This document shows, piece by piece, positions 49,859-59,414 of a stretch of DNA of 64,000 bases. The translations under genes and the position numbers were made by a program. This DNA is from Salinivibrio sharmensis (GTDB taxonomy: Bacteria; Pseudomonadota; Gammaproteobacteria; Enterobacterales; Vibrionaceae). Positions within the stretch are counted from its first letter, which is position 1. The number at the start of each line of letters is the position of its first letter. The DNA is taken from positions 1 to 64,000 of the forward strand of contig NZ_MUFC01000005.1 in NCBI RefSeq assembly GCF_001995985.1. Direction: 5' to 3'. The notes under the pieces were generated by a model. That model was not told the DNA's origin. It saw nothing but the letters and a program-made list of their open reading frames with translations, and ran no database searches.

Positions 49859-50878
49859 TTAACGTTGGCACTGAGTTTGAAAAAAATCATCAATGGCCAC
49901 GAACGCCGCCGAGCGATGCGTATCCGATTCAAACAAGATTTCGTGCTGAGCCCCCTGGAAAGACTGCCATTGGCTGGGCTGTTGTGCTTGCTGACGTAAA
50001 AAGTGAAATTGGGCCATCGCGGGGTTCGATACGATTTGGTCATCACTGGCTTGGCAGATCAGTGTGGGGGTGGTGAGCTGCGGCGCGATTGTCAGGCAGC
50101 GCTGGGCCGCCGCCATCCCCTCGGCAATCCAACGCGCACTTGGCCCGCCAATTTGTAATTGAGGCTGATTGATGTAGAGCTGGCGAAACCAGGCGTAGCG
50201 TGCGCGTGAATGGGTTAAGCGGTTTTGCTCAAAGGGCACATGACGATAGCCGACTTGGCCGGGACCAAAGCGTGGTGGATGTTGATAGCGCGCTAGCGAA
50301 CGGCATAGCCAAGGTGCGATACGCCCAAGCCAGGGGTTGACTTGCACGCCAAACATCGGCGCAGTCATCGCAAGGCCGTCTATCGCATGGGGAAATTGAT
50401 GCGCATAAAGTGCAGCAATCGCTCCGCCCATGGAGTGGGCGAGCATGAATGTTTGGTCGTATTGCCGGTGCGCGCCAATAAATTGCATAAAGGTCGCCAG
50501 ATCAGTGACATAGTCGTCAAAGCGTTCGACATGACCCAGATCGCGCGGCTTGATCACCAGCCGCTCGGACAAGCCCTGGCCGCGGTGATCAAAGCTGTAA
50601 ACGTCATAGCCCATCTGCACGAGATCATAAAAGATCTCTTGATACTTCATCACGCTTTCAATCCGGCCATTGACCACCACGACCGCTTGCGTGTTGTGCG
50701 GACGGGTAAAGCTGCACCAGTGTAAACGCAGCCCGCCCTCACCGTGGAAGTAGCCTTGTTCACGTTGTTGCCAAAAAGGTGTTATGTGGTGCTTAAATGC
50801 GTCGCTCAGCACTGCTTCACGGGCGAGAGAGTGCGCGTCAAAAGCCGGCTGATCCTTACTGTCGGCGAGATCTGTCAT
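49859..50878 (-). CDS. pldB: Lysophospholipase L2
   Basis: A 339-residue alpha/beta hydrolase. Blocks GRIESVMKYQEIFYDLVQMGYDVYSFDHRGQG and MLAHSMGGAIAALYAHQ contain the oxyanion region and nucleophile Ser (in place of the usual GxSxG glycine there is Ala before His). The catalytic Asp lies in CQASDDQIVS and His in GAQHEILFE. PldB hydrolyses lysophosphatidylethanolamine at the inner membrane. 101 bases separate it from yigL. Confidence 0.93.
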   Translation of the reverse strand: MTDLADSKDQPAFDAHSLAREAVLSDAFKHHITPFWQQREQGYFHGEGGLRLHWCSFTRPHNTQAVVVVNGRIESVMKYQEIFYDLVQMGYDVYSFDHRGQGLSERLVIKPRDLGHVERFDDYVTDLATFMQFIGAHRQYDQTFMLAHSMGGAIAALYAHQFPHAIDGLAMTAPMFGVQVNPWLGRIAPWLCRSLARYQHPPRFGPGQVGYRHVPFEQNRLTHSRARYAWFRQLYINQPQLQIGGPSARWIAEGMAAAQRCLTIAPQLTTPTLICQASDDQIVSNPAMAQFHFLRQQAQQPSQWQSFQGAQHEILFESDTHRSAAFVAIDDFFQTQCQR

Positions 50879-50961
50879 CTTGGTTTACCATCACTGAGAT
50901 AGGCTTACTATAACCGTCTTAGGGGATGGATGAAAATGACACTTATGGGAAAAGCACCGCG

Positions 50962-50996
50962 CAAAAAAGAAAAGGCAAGCGCTCGCGCTTGCCTTT
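50962..50996 (-). terminator. Rho-independent terminator after the AbgT gene
   Basis: Read leftward, AAAGGCAAGCGC-GA-GCGCTTGCCTTT is a perfect hairpin followed by TCTTTTTTG, correctly placed 19 bases past the transporter stop. Confidence 0.9.
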
Positions 50997-51014
50997 CCAC
51001 CGAATAACGAGAAG

Positions 51015-52613
51015 TTACTGGTTGAAGTTGTAGTAGGTTTCTGCACCAGGGCCAACGGGTAGACCAAGCACGAAAACCCATACGTAAAACAGGATGCTCC
51101 ATCCGACCATAAAGATCATCGAATAAGGCAGCATGGTGGCAATCAAGGTGCCTATTCCAAGGTTTTTCACATAGCGACACGCCACTGCCAAAATCAGCCC
51201 GAAGTAGCTCATCATCGGGGTGATGATGTTGGTCACGGAATCACCAATCCGGTAGGCCGATTGAATCGTCTCTGGGGCATAACCGACCAGCATTAACATC
51301 GGCACAAAGATCGGGGCAGTGATCGCCCACTGCGCCGATGCCGAGCCGACCGAGAGGTTAATGACGCCACACATCAAGATGAAGGCAAAGAATAATGCTG
51401 GCCCTGTTAAACCGATAGTTTGCAAAAAGTCAGCGCCGCCGACGGCAATCACTTGGCCAAAGTTGGTCCATTTAAAGAACGCCACAAATTGCGCCGCGAA
51501 GAACACCAGTACGATATACATGCCCATGGCGCTCATCGACTTAGACATCGAATCAATCACGTCGCGATCGTTGTTGATGGTGCCGACGGTGCGGCCAAAC
51601 ACGATACCAGGGACAGCAAAGAACACCATGATAAAGGCAACAATCCCTTTCAAAAACGGCGAGCCTGCCACTTCATTGGTCTCGGGGTGACGCAGTGGTC
51701 CCCACTCAGGGACAATGGTGAGCGCTAAAATACCGCTGACAATCAGCACCGCAATGCCTGCGTTACGAAGACCGCGCTTCTCGTCGTCATTCAGCTTGCT
51801 CGCGGAGGCGGCAGCGACATCTTCAGAGGCTTGGCTGTGGTCATACTGACCGAGCTTAGGCTCAACAATCTTATCAGTGATCCACGCACCAACAATGGCA
51901 ATGAAGAAGGTAGAAACGAACATAAAGTACCAGTTCATTTCGGGCCCAACGATGTAATCTGGGTCAATCATTTGCGCGGCTGACTCGGTGATCCCCGACA
52001 GCAAGGGGTCGACCGTGCCTAACAACAAGTTCGCCGAATAACCGCCGGATACGCCGGCAAACGCCGCGGCAAGCCCGGCCAATGGATGACGGCCTAATGA
52101 GTGGAAAATCATCGCCGCTAGCGGGATTAACACCACATAACCGAGCTCTGAAGCTGTATTTGAGATAATACCGGCAAATACGATAGTGAAGGTCACGGTA
52201 CGACGCGACGCGCCCATCACTAGCCCGCGCATCGAGGCAGACAGCAGCCCGGAGTGTTCTGCAACCGACACACCCAGCATGGCCACCAGCACGGTGCCGA
52301 GTGGGGCAAAGCCGGTAAAGTTTTTCACCAAATTAGTGACGATCATTTGCAAGCCTTCGGCATTGAGCAGGCTTTGCACATAAATCATGCCATCGGCCGC
52401 ACGCCCTTTGGCACCTTCTGGGCGAGGGTCGGCGACAGACACATCAAAGTAGCCAGCGACACCCGAGGCGAGCAGGATAGCGACACAGAAAATCGCGAAT
52501 AAGGTCACTGGATGAGGGAGCAGGTTACCGAGCCACTCGACGGTATCGAGAAAGCGCGTAAACAGTTTGCGCTTGTGCGGCCCACCTTGTTGCTCTGTGG
52601 TACTTGAGTGCAT
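51015..52613 (-). CDS. AbgT-family transporter
   Basis: A 532-residue inner-membrane protein of the AbgT family (p-aminobenzoyl-glutamate transporters; some members export sulfonamides). About 12 helices; family blocks are VEWLGNLLPHPVTLF, GISNTASELGYVVLIPL-like NTASELGYVV, AGVSGGYSANLLLG and SVGSASAQWAITAPIFVPMLM in the second re-entrant region. It could take up a folate breakdown product or act as an antimetabolite exporter; sequence cannot decide. No abgA/abgB hydrolase is adjacent. The 250 bases upstream (52614-52863) are AT-rich and contain only promoter-like elements such as TTGACT at 52768-52773. Confidence 0.93.
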   Translation of the reverse strand: MHSSTTEQQGGPHKRKLFTRFLDTVEWLGNLLPHPVTLFAIFCVAILLASGVAGYFDVSVADPRPEGAKGRAADGMIYVQSLLNAEGLQMIVTNLVKNFTGFAPLGTVLVAMLGVSVAEHSGLLSASMRGLVMGASRRTVTFTIVFAGIISNTASELGYVVLIPLAAMIFHSLGRHPLAGLAAAFAGVSGGYSANLLLGTVDPLLSGITESAAQMIDPDYIVGPEMNWYFMFVSTFFIAIVGAWITDKIVEPKLGQYDHSQASEDVAAASASKLNDDEKRGLRNAGIAVLIVSGILALTIVPEWGPLRHPETNEVAGSPFLKGIVAFIMVFFAVPGIVFGRTVGTINNDRDVIDSMSKSMSAMGMYIVLVFFAAQFVAFFKWTNFGQVIAVGGADFLQTIGLTGPALFFAFILMCGVINLSVGSASAQWAITAPIFVPMLMLVGYAPETIQSAYRIGDSVTNIITPMMSYFGLILAVACRYVKNLGIGTLIATMLPYSMIFMVGWSILFYVWVFVLGLPVGPGAETYYNFNQ

Positions 52614-52863
52614 GGGATTGGTCTCCTTGGTTGTACTGCATTTCCCGTCTATGGGAAAAGGAGGCCGAATGTTAATTGTTTTTTAAATAAAATAGCAAGA
52701 TTAAAAGCTAGTTATTGAGTTTAAAACGCGATCTGTGTGCTACTAAAAAGCCTATAAAGAAACATATTTGACTGGATAATGACTTTAACGGACATCATTT
52801 GACGGGAAGTTGGCGTATGATGGATACGTGCTCGAACCGGTAACGGGTTAAAAGTATTAACAA

Positions 52864-53868
52864 ATGCAACAGACTAAGACACATATTGATTACCTCGACA
52901 TATTGCGTGTCCTTGCCGCTTTTTTCGTGGTGGCGATTCATGTACTCGGCCCGTATCGATTTCAAATCGGTGATATCGCGCTGAGTGATTGGGCCGTTGC
53001 GGTAGGGCTAAACAGTGCAAGTCGCTGGGCGGTGCCGATTTTTATTATGATTTCAGGCTTACTATTGCTCTCGTCGACGCGCCCTTTCAGTTTGCGCCAT
53101 TTTATCCGCCGCCGCGTGATCAAGGTGGTGGTGCCTTTTTTGGTGTGGTCGTTCGCGTTTGCGTGCCTGTCTGGACTGACACCGGATGGTTTTTCGTGGC
53201 AGACCGTCATTCAAACACTCGAGGCGGCGCCTGACCATGAAACCTATTATCACCTCGGTTTTTTCTACTATTACATCCCGCTACTACTTTGGGTGCCCTT
53301 GCTACGCCCGTTAATGCCACGCTTACCGTCATGGTCAGTGGCTTTTATCGGATTGGCGTGGATAAGCTTAACGGCTTGGTATTTAACCGGCGCGCATGGC
53401 TGGTGGCGGAATGATTTTATCCTTTACGGAGGCTACTTATGGCTCGGCTACTGGCTACACCAAGCGCCACGAGCGTTGTCACTGTGGTGGGGGCTGGGCT
53501 TGCTGGCGTTGGGAATGACCGAGTACCACGTGTTAACCACCAGTGTCGCGCATCAGCGATATATTACCGAGGGGTGGCTGTCGTATACCACGGTTAATAC
53601 GGTACTGATCAGTGCCGCCCTGTTTTTGGCGGTGAGGCAATGGCGAGCGGGGAAAGCAACCCCACCGTGGCTGGCGACCTTGAGCCGTTATAGTCTCGGG
53701 ATCTACTTGATTCACCCAGTGTTTCTTTGGCCCGTGCGTGCTTATTGGCCCACCTTATCGCCCGCACTGGTTTGGATCCCCCTGCTGACGCTGTATGCCT
53801 TTACGGGGGCAGCGCTGACCACTGCCGCACTCCAGCGATATCGCGCGACTGCTTGGTTGGTACCCTAA
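52864..53868 (+). CDS. Membrane acyltransferase, family 3
   Basis: A 334-residue polytopic membrane protein with about ten helices. The N-terminal block IDYLDILRVLAAFFVVAIHVLG contains the conserved histidine of acyltransferase family 3 (OafA/WecH), and FIMISGLLLL and FIRRRVIKVVVPFLVW follow as usual. Such enzymes add acetyl or succinyl groups to sugars of lipopolysaccharide, enterobacterial common antigen or glucans. No polysaccharide genes are close, so the acceptor is unknown. Most like WecH in size. The next gene is 144 bases on. Confidence 0.85.
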   Translation: MQQTKTHIDYLDILRVLAAFFVVAIHVLGPYRFQIGDIALSDWAVAVGLNSASRWAVPIFIMISGLLLLSSTRPFSLRHFIRRRVIKVVVPFLVWSFAFACLSGLTPDGFSWQTVIQTLEAAPDHETYYHLGFFYYYIPLLLWVPLLRPLMPRLPSWSVAFIGLAWISLTAWYLTGAHGWWRNDFILYGGYLWLGYWLHQAPRALSLWWGLGLLALGMTEYHVLTTSVAHQRYITEGWLSYTTVNTVLISAALFLAVRQWRAGKATPPWLATLSRYSLGIYLIHPVFLWPVRAYWPTLSPALVWIPLLTLYAFTGAALTTAALQRYRATAWLVP

Positions 53869-54012
53869 ATGATGACACTTTTGGCGACAACAGTGGTCAT
53901 AACTGGTTGAATGTAAAATGGCAGGTTCAGATCGCAATCATGAAGCCTGATGCCGCTAAATGGTATAAAAACCACCATACTCATAAAATGGGAGCCGGTT
54001 AGGAGAAACACC

Positions 54013-54372
54013 ATGGATGACGTTGCAGTCGTGATTAAGCACAGTAAGCGCTTAGAAAGCTTGCTGCGTGAGCACTATCACGCCGAAGGGAAGGGGCTCC
54101 ATCAGCTCATCGACAGTAGCCAAAAACGCCTGCCGCATGATGTGATCAAAAAATTGCGTTTCGTCGCCACTATTCGCAACAAGGTCGTCCACGAAGACGA
54201 GTATGAAGTGGATGACATTCGTGAATTCATATCAGTGAGCAAGTATTGTGAGTCAGAATTAGTGCCGCGAAGCAACCGGTTGATTTGGCGGCTTGCCGCG
54301 GGCCTCATCCTGCTGTTTACCGCTGGGGCAATTGGGTTTTACGCGCAAGTGTGGCCGCAATGGAGTGGCTAG
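54013..54372 (+). CDS. Small membrane-anchored protein with HEPN-type RNxxxH motif (DUF4145-like)
   Basis: A 119-residue protein: an alpha-helical cytoplasmic part followed by a C-terminal membrane helix (about residues 92-112, LIWRLAAGLILLFTAGAIGFYA). The helix LRFVATIRNKVVHEDEYEVDD contains R55-N56-x3-H60, the RNxxxH motif that is catalytic in HEPN ribonucleases and is seen in DUF4145-type domains. In many DUF4145 proteins the motif is structural only, so nuclease activity is unproven. AGGAG at 54001-54005 fixes the ATG at 54013. Neighbours are a membrane acyltransferase upstream and a YhhN gene downstream, neither clearly related. Confidence 0.75.
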   Translation: MDDVAVVIKHSKRLESLLREHYHAEGKGLHQLIDSSQKRLPHDVIKKLRFVATIRNKVVHEDEYEVDDIREFISVSKYCESELVPRSNRLIWRLAAGLILLFTAGAIGFYAQVWPQWSG

Positions 54373-54511
54373 CCAACCATCGTTATCAGTTGTCACTTCA
54401 CGGTTAACGTTACGATTTTTTTAAACTGGATCTTGTTCTCATCAAGGGACGCTGGACATCTGCCCAACGGGGCATAGACTTGGCGTCCTTGTCTTGAAAG
54501 GAATGATACTC

Positions 54512-55147
54512 ATGTGGAGCTGGTTCGCTGTCTGTTGTTCTGGACTGCTGCATATCTCCGCAGCCTACCGGGGCCCGCGTTGGCAGTTTTATCTTTTTAA
54601 ACCGCTGACTATTGTGATGCTCATGGCGATAGTGGGCACTCACATTAGCGCATCTCATTATGCGCAATGGGTGTTCGTCGCGTTGTTGTTCTCCGTGGTG
54701 GGTGATGTCTTTTTAATGCTGCCCAAAGACAGATTTGTTCAGGGGCTAACCAGCTTTTTACTCGCCCACCTTATCTATATTTTCGCGTTTTGGGCACAGT
54801 TTGATGGCCATATGGTGTGGTGGTTGCCCGCCATGCTATCGGGGCTGGGCATTATCGTCTTTCTTTTACTGCTCCCAAACTTGGGCCAGCTCGCGCTGCC
54901 TGTGGCCGTGTATATTGCCGTGATCACCCAGATGGTATGGGCGGCGGGTGAATATTGGCTCAATACCCACTCGCCCGCGGCGGCGCTCGCACTGGCCGGC
55001 GCGATCAGCTTTATGGTGTCAGATACCGTGCTGGCGTTTGCCCGCTTTAAAGGTGAGTTTCGCCCCGCACAAGCGATGGTGATGTCGAGTTACTTTTTCG
55101 CGCAAGCACTGATCAGTGCCTCGGTGGTGATCGCCCAAGGAGGGTGA
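54512..55147 (+). CDS. YhhN/TMEM86 family membrane protein (lysoplasmalogenase-like)
   Basis: A 211-residue integral membrane protein with about eight helices. Its family includes animal TMEM86 lysoplasmalogenases, which cleave vinyl-ether lysolipids. The conserved acidic residues lie in FSVVGDVFLMLPKDRF and MVSDTVLAFARF, near the membrane surface. Function in bacteria without plasmalogens is uncertain. AAAGGA at 54497-54502 favours the ATG at 54512. In E. coli yhhN also sits near rsmD and yhhL, so the placement is conserved. Confidence 0.87.
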   Translation: MWSWFAVCCSGLLHISAAYRGPRWQFYLFKPLTIVMLMAIVGTHISASHYAQWVFVALLFSVVGDVFLMLPKDRFVQGLTSFLLAHLIYIFAFWAQFDGHMVWWLPAMLSGLGIIVFLLLLPNLGQLALPVAVYIAVITQMVWAAGEYWLNTHSPAAALALAGAISFMVSDTVLAFARFKGEFRPAQAMVMSSYFFAQALISASVVIAQGG

Positions 55148-55149
55148 GG

Positions 55150-55449
55150 ATGGAAAAAGTCTATCAAGCGATGAATACATTGGAGGCCCATAGCTTAAAA
55201 GGCCTGTTATCTAGCCATCACATTGAGTGTGTATTGAAAGGCGAAGCGCTGAATGCGGCAGTGGGCGAGTTACCTGCCGATGTGCAAGGCGTGACCTTAT
55301 GGGTTGCGCCAGAAAACGTCGCTCAAGCAAGGCAATTACTGCAGGCGTATGAAAGGCAAAGCGAGACGCTCTGGGTATGCCAACACTGTGGAGAAGAGAA
55401 CGCCGGCAGTTTTGAACTATGCTGGCAATGCCAGCATAGTCGCGAGTGA
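55150..55449 (+). CDS. DUF2007 protein with C-terminal zinc ribbon
   Basis: A 99-residue protein. The N-terminal part (MEKVYQAMNTLEAHSLKGLLSSHHIECVLKG ... VTLWVAPENVAQARQLL) is a DUF2007-like ferredoxin-fold domain related to putative signal-transducing proteins; the C-terminus holds two CxxC pairs (CQHCGEEN and CWQC), a small zinc ribbon. Function unknown. AAGGAGG at 55138-55144 supports the ATG at 55150, three bases after the yhhN stop, so the two are translationally linked. It converges on the DUF1145 gene with a three-base gap. Confidence 0.85.
   Translation: MEKVYQAMNTLEAHSLKGLLSSHHIECVLKGEALNAAVGELPADVQGVTLWVAPENVAQARQLLQAYERQSETLWVCQHCGEENAGSFELCWQCQHSRE
55416..55440. repeat. Perfect 12-base inverted repeat at the DUF2007/DUF1145 junction
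   Basis: ACTATGCTGGCA and TGCCAGCATAGT flank a single central A. The palindrome is inside the last codons of the DUF2007 gene, covering the second zinc-ribbon CxxC, and lies 13 bases before the convergent DUF1145 stop. It has no T tract. It could form a hairpin in both transcripts. Confidence 0.85.
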
Positions 55450-55452
55450 GAA

Positions 55453-55719
55453 CTACATCATATGCTTGCGGCGAATATCGAGCAGCGCAAAGATCCCAAA
55501 AATCAGGATTGACCATTTTTCCCAGCGCGTCATCGCGATTTTATCGCCAAATGCCCCCAAGAAAATCAGCATTTGTAGCCCGTGCATGACCAGCAAAAAG
55601 CCCGTCATAATATAAAGCGCCATGGCGGCCACACCCGGAAATGGATGGACAATGTTAGCCAGCAAGACCACCCAAACAAAGGCGATGGCCGCTTTGGCGA
55701 GTATAATTAATCCTTTCAT
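55453..55719 (-). CDS. DUF1145 membrane protein (YhhL-like)
   Basis: An 88-residue protein with two or three membrane helices (IILAKAAIAFVWVVLLANIV, GVAAMALYIMTGFLLVMHGLQMLIF, ILIFGIFALL). Members of DUF1145 are regularly found directly downstream of rsmD, as here (10-base gap), but their role is unknown. The frame extends upstream into rsmD; the ATG at 55719 gives the family N-terminus MKGLIILAKA. Confidence 0.88.
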   Translation of the reverse strand: MKGLIILAKAAIAFVWVVLLANIVHPFPGVAAMALYIMTGFLLVMHGLQMLIFLGAFGDKIAMTRWEKWSILIFGIFALLDIRRKHMM

Positions 55720-55729
55720 TGCGTTTCTC

Positions 55730-56341
55730 TTATGCCTTGTCGTTGAAATATAGACGGAAGTTGACTTGTCCGGCACGCTTTTCACGGTGGCAGTGCCAGT
55801 GCGCGGGGACGTGATAATCATCCAGCTCACTTTCCGCTTCAACGTAAATGCATGCCCCAGGTGCGAGCCACCCGTTGTTTTCTAGCGCGGTCAAGGTGTC
55901 GTTAAGTAACCCTTGATGAAACGGAGGATCGACGAAGACCACGTCGAATGGGCCGTTTTGCGGCGGCGCGGCGAGAAGCGTTAGGGCATCGGTGCTGTCT
56001 ACTTGCGCATTCTCTGCGCCAAGCTGCGCGAGGTTATCTCGCAGTTGCTTAGCTGCTGCGGGGTTTTTTTCACAAAACTGCGTCCAAGCTGCACCGCGAG
56101 AGAGGGACTCAAACCCCAGTCCGCCACTGCCCGCAAACACATCCAAGCAGCGTGCCCCTGGTAAATAGGGTGCCAGCCAATTAAATACGGTTTCTTTTAC
56201 CCGGTCTGTGGTCGGGCGTAACCCTTGTGCGTCTTGCACCACAAGCTTACGGCCACGCCAGCGGCCAGCAATAATACGAACAGACCCAGCCCCACGAGAG
56301 CTGTGAGCCGATGAAGATTTGCGGTTGGCGCGTTTAACCAT
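55730..56341 (-). CDS. rsmD: 16S rRNA m2G966 methyltransferase RsmD
   Basis: A 203-residue SAM-dependent methyltransferase acting on G966 of assembled 30S particles. Blocks: VRIIAGRWRGRKL, LRPTTDRVKETVFNWLAP, the SAM loop CLDVFAGSGGLGFESLSRGA, and the catalytic VFVDPPFHQGL. A basic N-terminal tail of about 20 residues precedes the fold. It is divergent from ftsY across 87 bases, a widely conserved arrangement. Confidence 0.95.
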   Translation of the reverse strand: MVKRANRKSSSAHSSRGAGSVRIIAGRWRGRKLVVQDAQGLRPTTDRVKETVFNWLAPYLPGARCLDVFAGSGGLGFESLSRGAAWTQFCEKNPAAAKQLRDNLAQLGAENAQVDSTDALTLLAAPPQNGPFDVVFVDPPFHQGLLNDTLTALENNGWLAPGACIYVEAESELDDYHVPAHWHCHREKRAGQVNFRLYFNDKA

Positions 56342-56428
56342 AGATTTTTTGACCGTAAAGAAGGTGATAGACTATGCCGATTCGGTATTGAGCCGCTGAT
56401 TGTATCAAGCATGCTTTAGGATTTGCCA

Positions 56429-57691
<1,263 letters not shown>

Positions 57692-57693
57692 CC

Positions 57694-58362
57694 GTGATTC
57701 AGTTTCAGCAGGTAAGTAAAGCCTATCGGGGCGGTCGTCAGGCGCTGCAAAAAGTCAGCTTTGAGCTTCCCAAAGGGGATATGGCGCTGTTAACCGGCCA
57801 TTCTGGCGCCGGGAAAAGCACGCTGCTGAAATTGATCTGCGCCATTGAGCGCCCCAGCGATGGGCAAATATATTTCAATGGCCATGATATATCCCGTATT
57901 CCGCGCCAAGATATACCGTTTTTGCGCCGTCACTTGGGGATCATTTTTCAAGACCATAACCTGCTGATGGACGCGACGGTTTACGAGAATGTGGCGTTGC
58001 CGCTGCGTATTGAGCAGCAGCCAGAAGGTGAAATCAAAAAACGCGTGTCTGCGGCGTTAGATAAAGTGGGGCTGTTGGATAAAGCGCGTTGTTTCCCGAT
58101 TCAACTATCAGGGGGCGAACAGCAGCGTGTTGGGATTGCCCGGGCGGTGGTGAATCGCCCGCAAGTGCTGTTGGCGGACGAGCCGACAGGAAATCTCGAT
58201 GCCGCGTTGTCAGCGCAAATCATGGAGCTTTTTCGCCTGTTCAATCAAGTGGGCGTGACCATTCTCATGGCTACCCATGACACCAGCTTGCTTGAGCAGT
58301 ATCGCCACCTTAGGCGCTTTGACCTGGAGCAAGGCAGTTTGGCGGAGGTGGGGCATGGCTGA
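57694..58362 (+). CDS. ftsE: Cell division ATP-binding protein FtsE
   Basis: A 222-residue ABC ATPase that with FtsX regulates peptidoglycan hydrolases at the septum. Walker A GHSGAGKST, Q-loop IFQDHNLLMDATVYENVALPLR, signature LSGGEQQRVGIARA, Walker B VLLADEPTGNLD and the H-loop ATHD are complete. GTG start with GGAGG just upstream; two bases after ftsY. The stop overlaps ftsX by eight bases. Confidence 0.97.
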   Translation: MIQFQQVSKAYRGGRQALQKVSFELPKGDMALLTGHSGAGKSTLLKLICAIERPSDGQIYFNGHDISRIPRQDIPFLRRHLGIIFQDHNLLMDATVYENVALPLRIEQQPEGEIKKRVSAALDKVGLLDKARCFPIQLSGGEQQRVGIARAVVNRPQVLLADEPTGNLDAALSAQIMELFRLFNQVGVTILMATHDTSLLEQYRHLRRFDLEQGSLAEVGHG

Positions 58363-59293
58363 ATCTTTCATCCAAACGCAAAAACGCCACGCATTAACCG
58401 CCTGGCAGGATCTGTTTCAACGCCCGATGGGGAATCTGCTCACCTTGATGGTGCTAGCGGTTGCACTGTCGTTACCCGCCACGTTCTACCTATTAGCCAA
58501 GAATGTGGTGGCAGTGAGTGCGCAGTGGCATAGCCCCGCCGAGATCAATGTGTTCTTAACCCCCGATCAGTCGTCGCAACAAGGTGAAGTGTTGGCAAAG
58601 CAGCTGGGTGACTGGCCCGCGATTGATAGCATTGAGTACATTTCGCCCGACCAAGGGATGGCATCGTTAAAACAGCAGCGAGGCTTTAACCAAGCGGTGA
58701 GCTTGCTTGATCGCAATCCACTGCCCGCGGTGTTGGTGGTGGTGCCTGACGTGACCCCCGCAGATGGAGAAAACGCCATCTCTTTGACCGCGCGTGTGGA
58801 AGCCTTGTCCGACAAGCTTTCGGCACTGGCAGAAGTGGATGAAGTACGGTTAGATACCGACTGGCTGGCACGGTTGGACGCGATTAAAACCTTGGCGGTC
58901 ACACTTGCCTGGCTTTTTTCCGGGTTGATGCTAGCCGCGGTGGTGTTATTAGTGGGTAATACCTTGCGTTTGCAGGTGCTGCACCATCGTGCACGGATCC
59001 AGGTAATGAAGATGGTGGGGGCCACCGACAGTTTTATTCTTCGCCCTTATCTTTATATGGGGGCGTGGCTAGGCGTGTTAGCCGCGGTACTCGCTTGGCT
59101 ACTAACGGCGTTAAACACTTGGTTGATGGATGGGGCGGTGCGACAATTCGCACAGCTTTATGATAGTCCCTTCACCCTCAGCGGACTGAATTGGGATGAA
59201 TCTTTGCTATTATTAATGGCGTCAACCTTATTAGGGGTGTTGGCAGCATTACTGGCAACGCGCCGACATTTAAAAGAAATTGAACCTGTGTAG
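58355..59293 (+). CDS. ftsX: Cell division membrane protein FtsX
   Basis: A 312-residue, four-helix ABC permease partner of FtsE. It has an N-terminal cytoplasmic segment, helix 1 (LLTLMVLAVALSLPATFYLLA), a large extracytoplasmic loop that contacts hydrolase activators such as EnvC, and three C-terminal helices with the conserved IQVMKMVGATDSFILRPYLYMG. The frame is open 26 codons upstream within ftsE; GGAGG at 58344-58348 fixes the ATG at 58355. Confidence 0.95.
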   Translation: MAESFIQTQKRHALTAWQDLFQRPMGNLLTLMVLAVALSLPATFYLLAKNVVAVSAQWHSPAEINVFLTPDQSSQQGEVLAKQLGDWPAIDSIEYISPDQGMASLKQQRGFNQAVSLLDRNPLPAVLVVVPDVTPADGENAISLTARVEALSDKLSALAEVDEVRLDTDWLARLDAIKTLAVTLAWLFSGLMLAAVVLLVGNTLRLQVLHHRARIQVMKMVGATDSFILRPYLYMGAWLGVLAAVLAWLLTALNTWLMDGAVRQFAQLYDSPFTLSGLNWDESLLLLMASTLLGVLAALLATRRHLKEIEPV

Positions 59294-59333
59294 GGGTAAT
59301 ACGGTCATAAACCCACAACACACAGATAAAGGC

Positions 59334-59361
59334 TTGCAGTTTGCCCCTGCTTGGGTATATT
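59334..59361 (+). promoter_or_regulatory. Predicted sigma70 promoter of rpoH
   Basis: TTGCAG (59334-59339), 16 bases, TATATT (59356-59361), 53 bases before the rpoH start. In E. coli rpoH has several promoters; only this one is convincing by eye here. Confidence 0.55.
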
Positions 59362-59414
59362 TTTGCATGCTTAATCAGCAATTCGGTCTTCGACGATTCG
59401 GAAACGAGGTTTGA

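Noticed and set aside
54102-54308. A leftward frame opposite the HEPN-motif gene as a possible antitoxin.
   Set aside because: No ribosome site, no domain likeness, and it is fully antisense to the supported gene.
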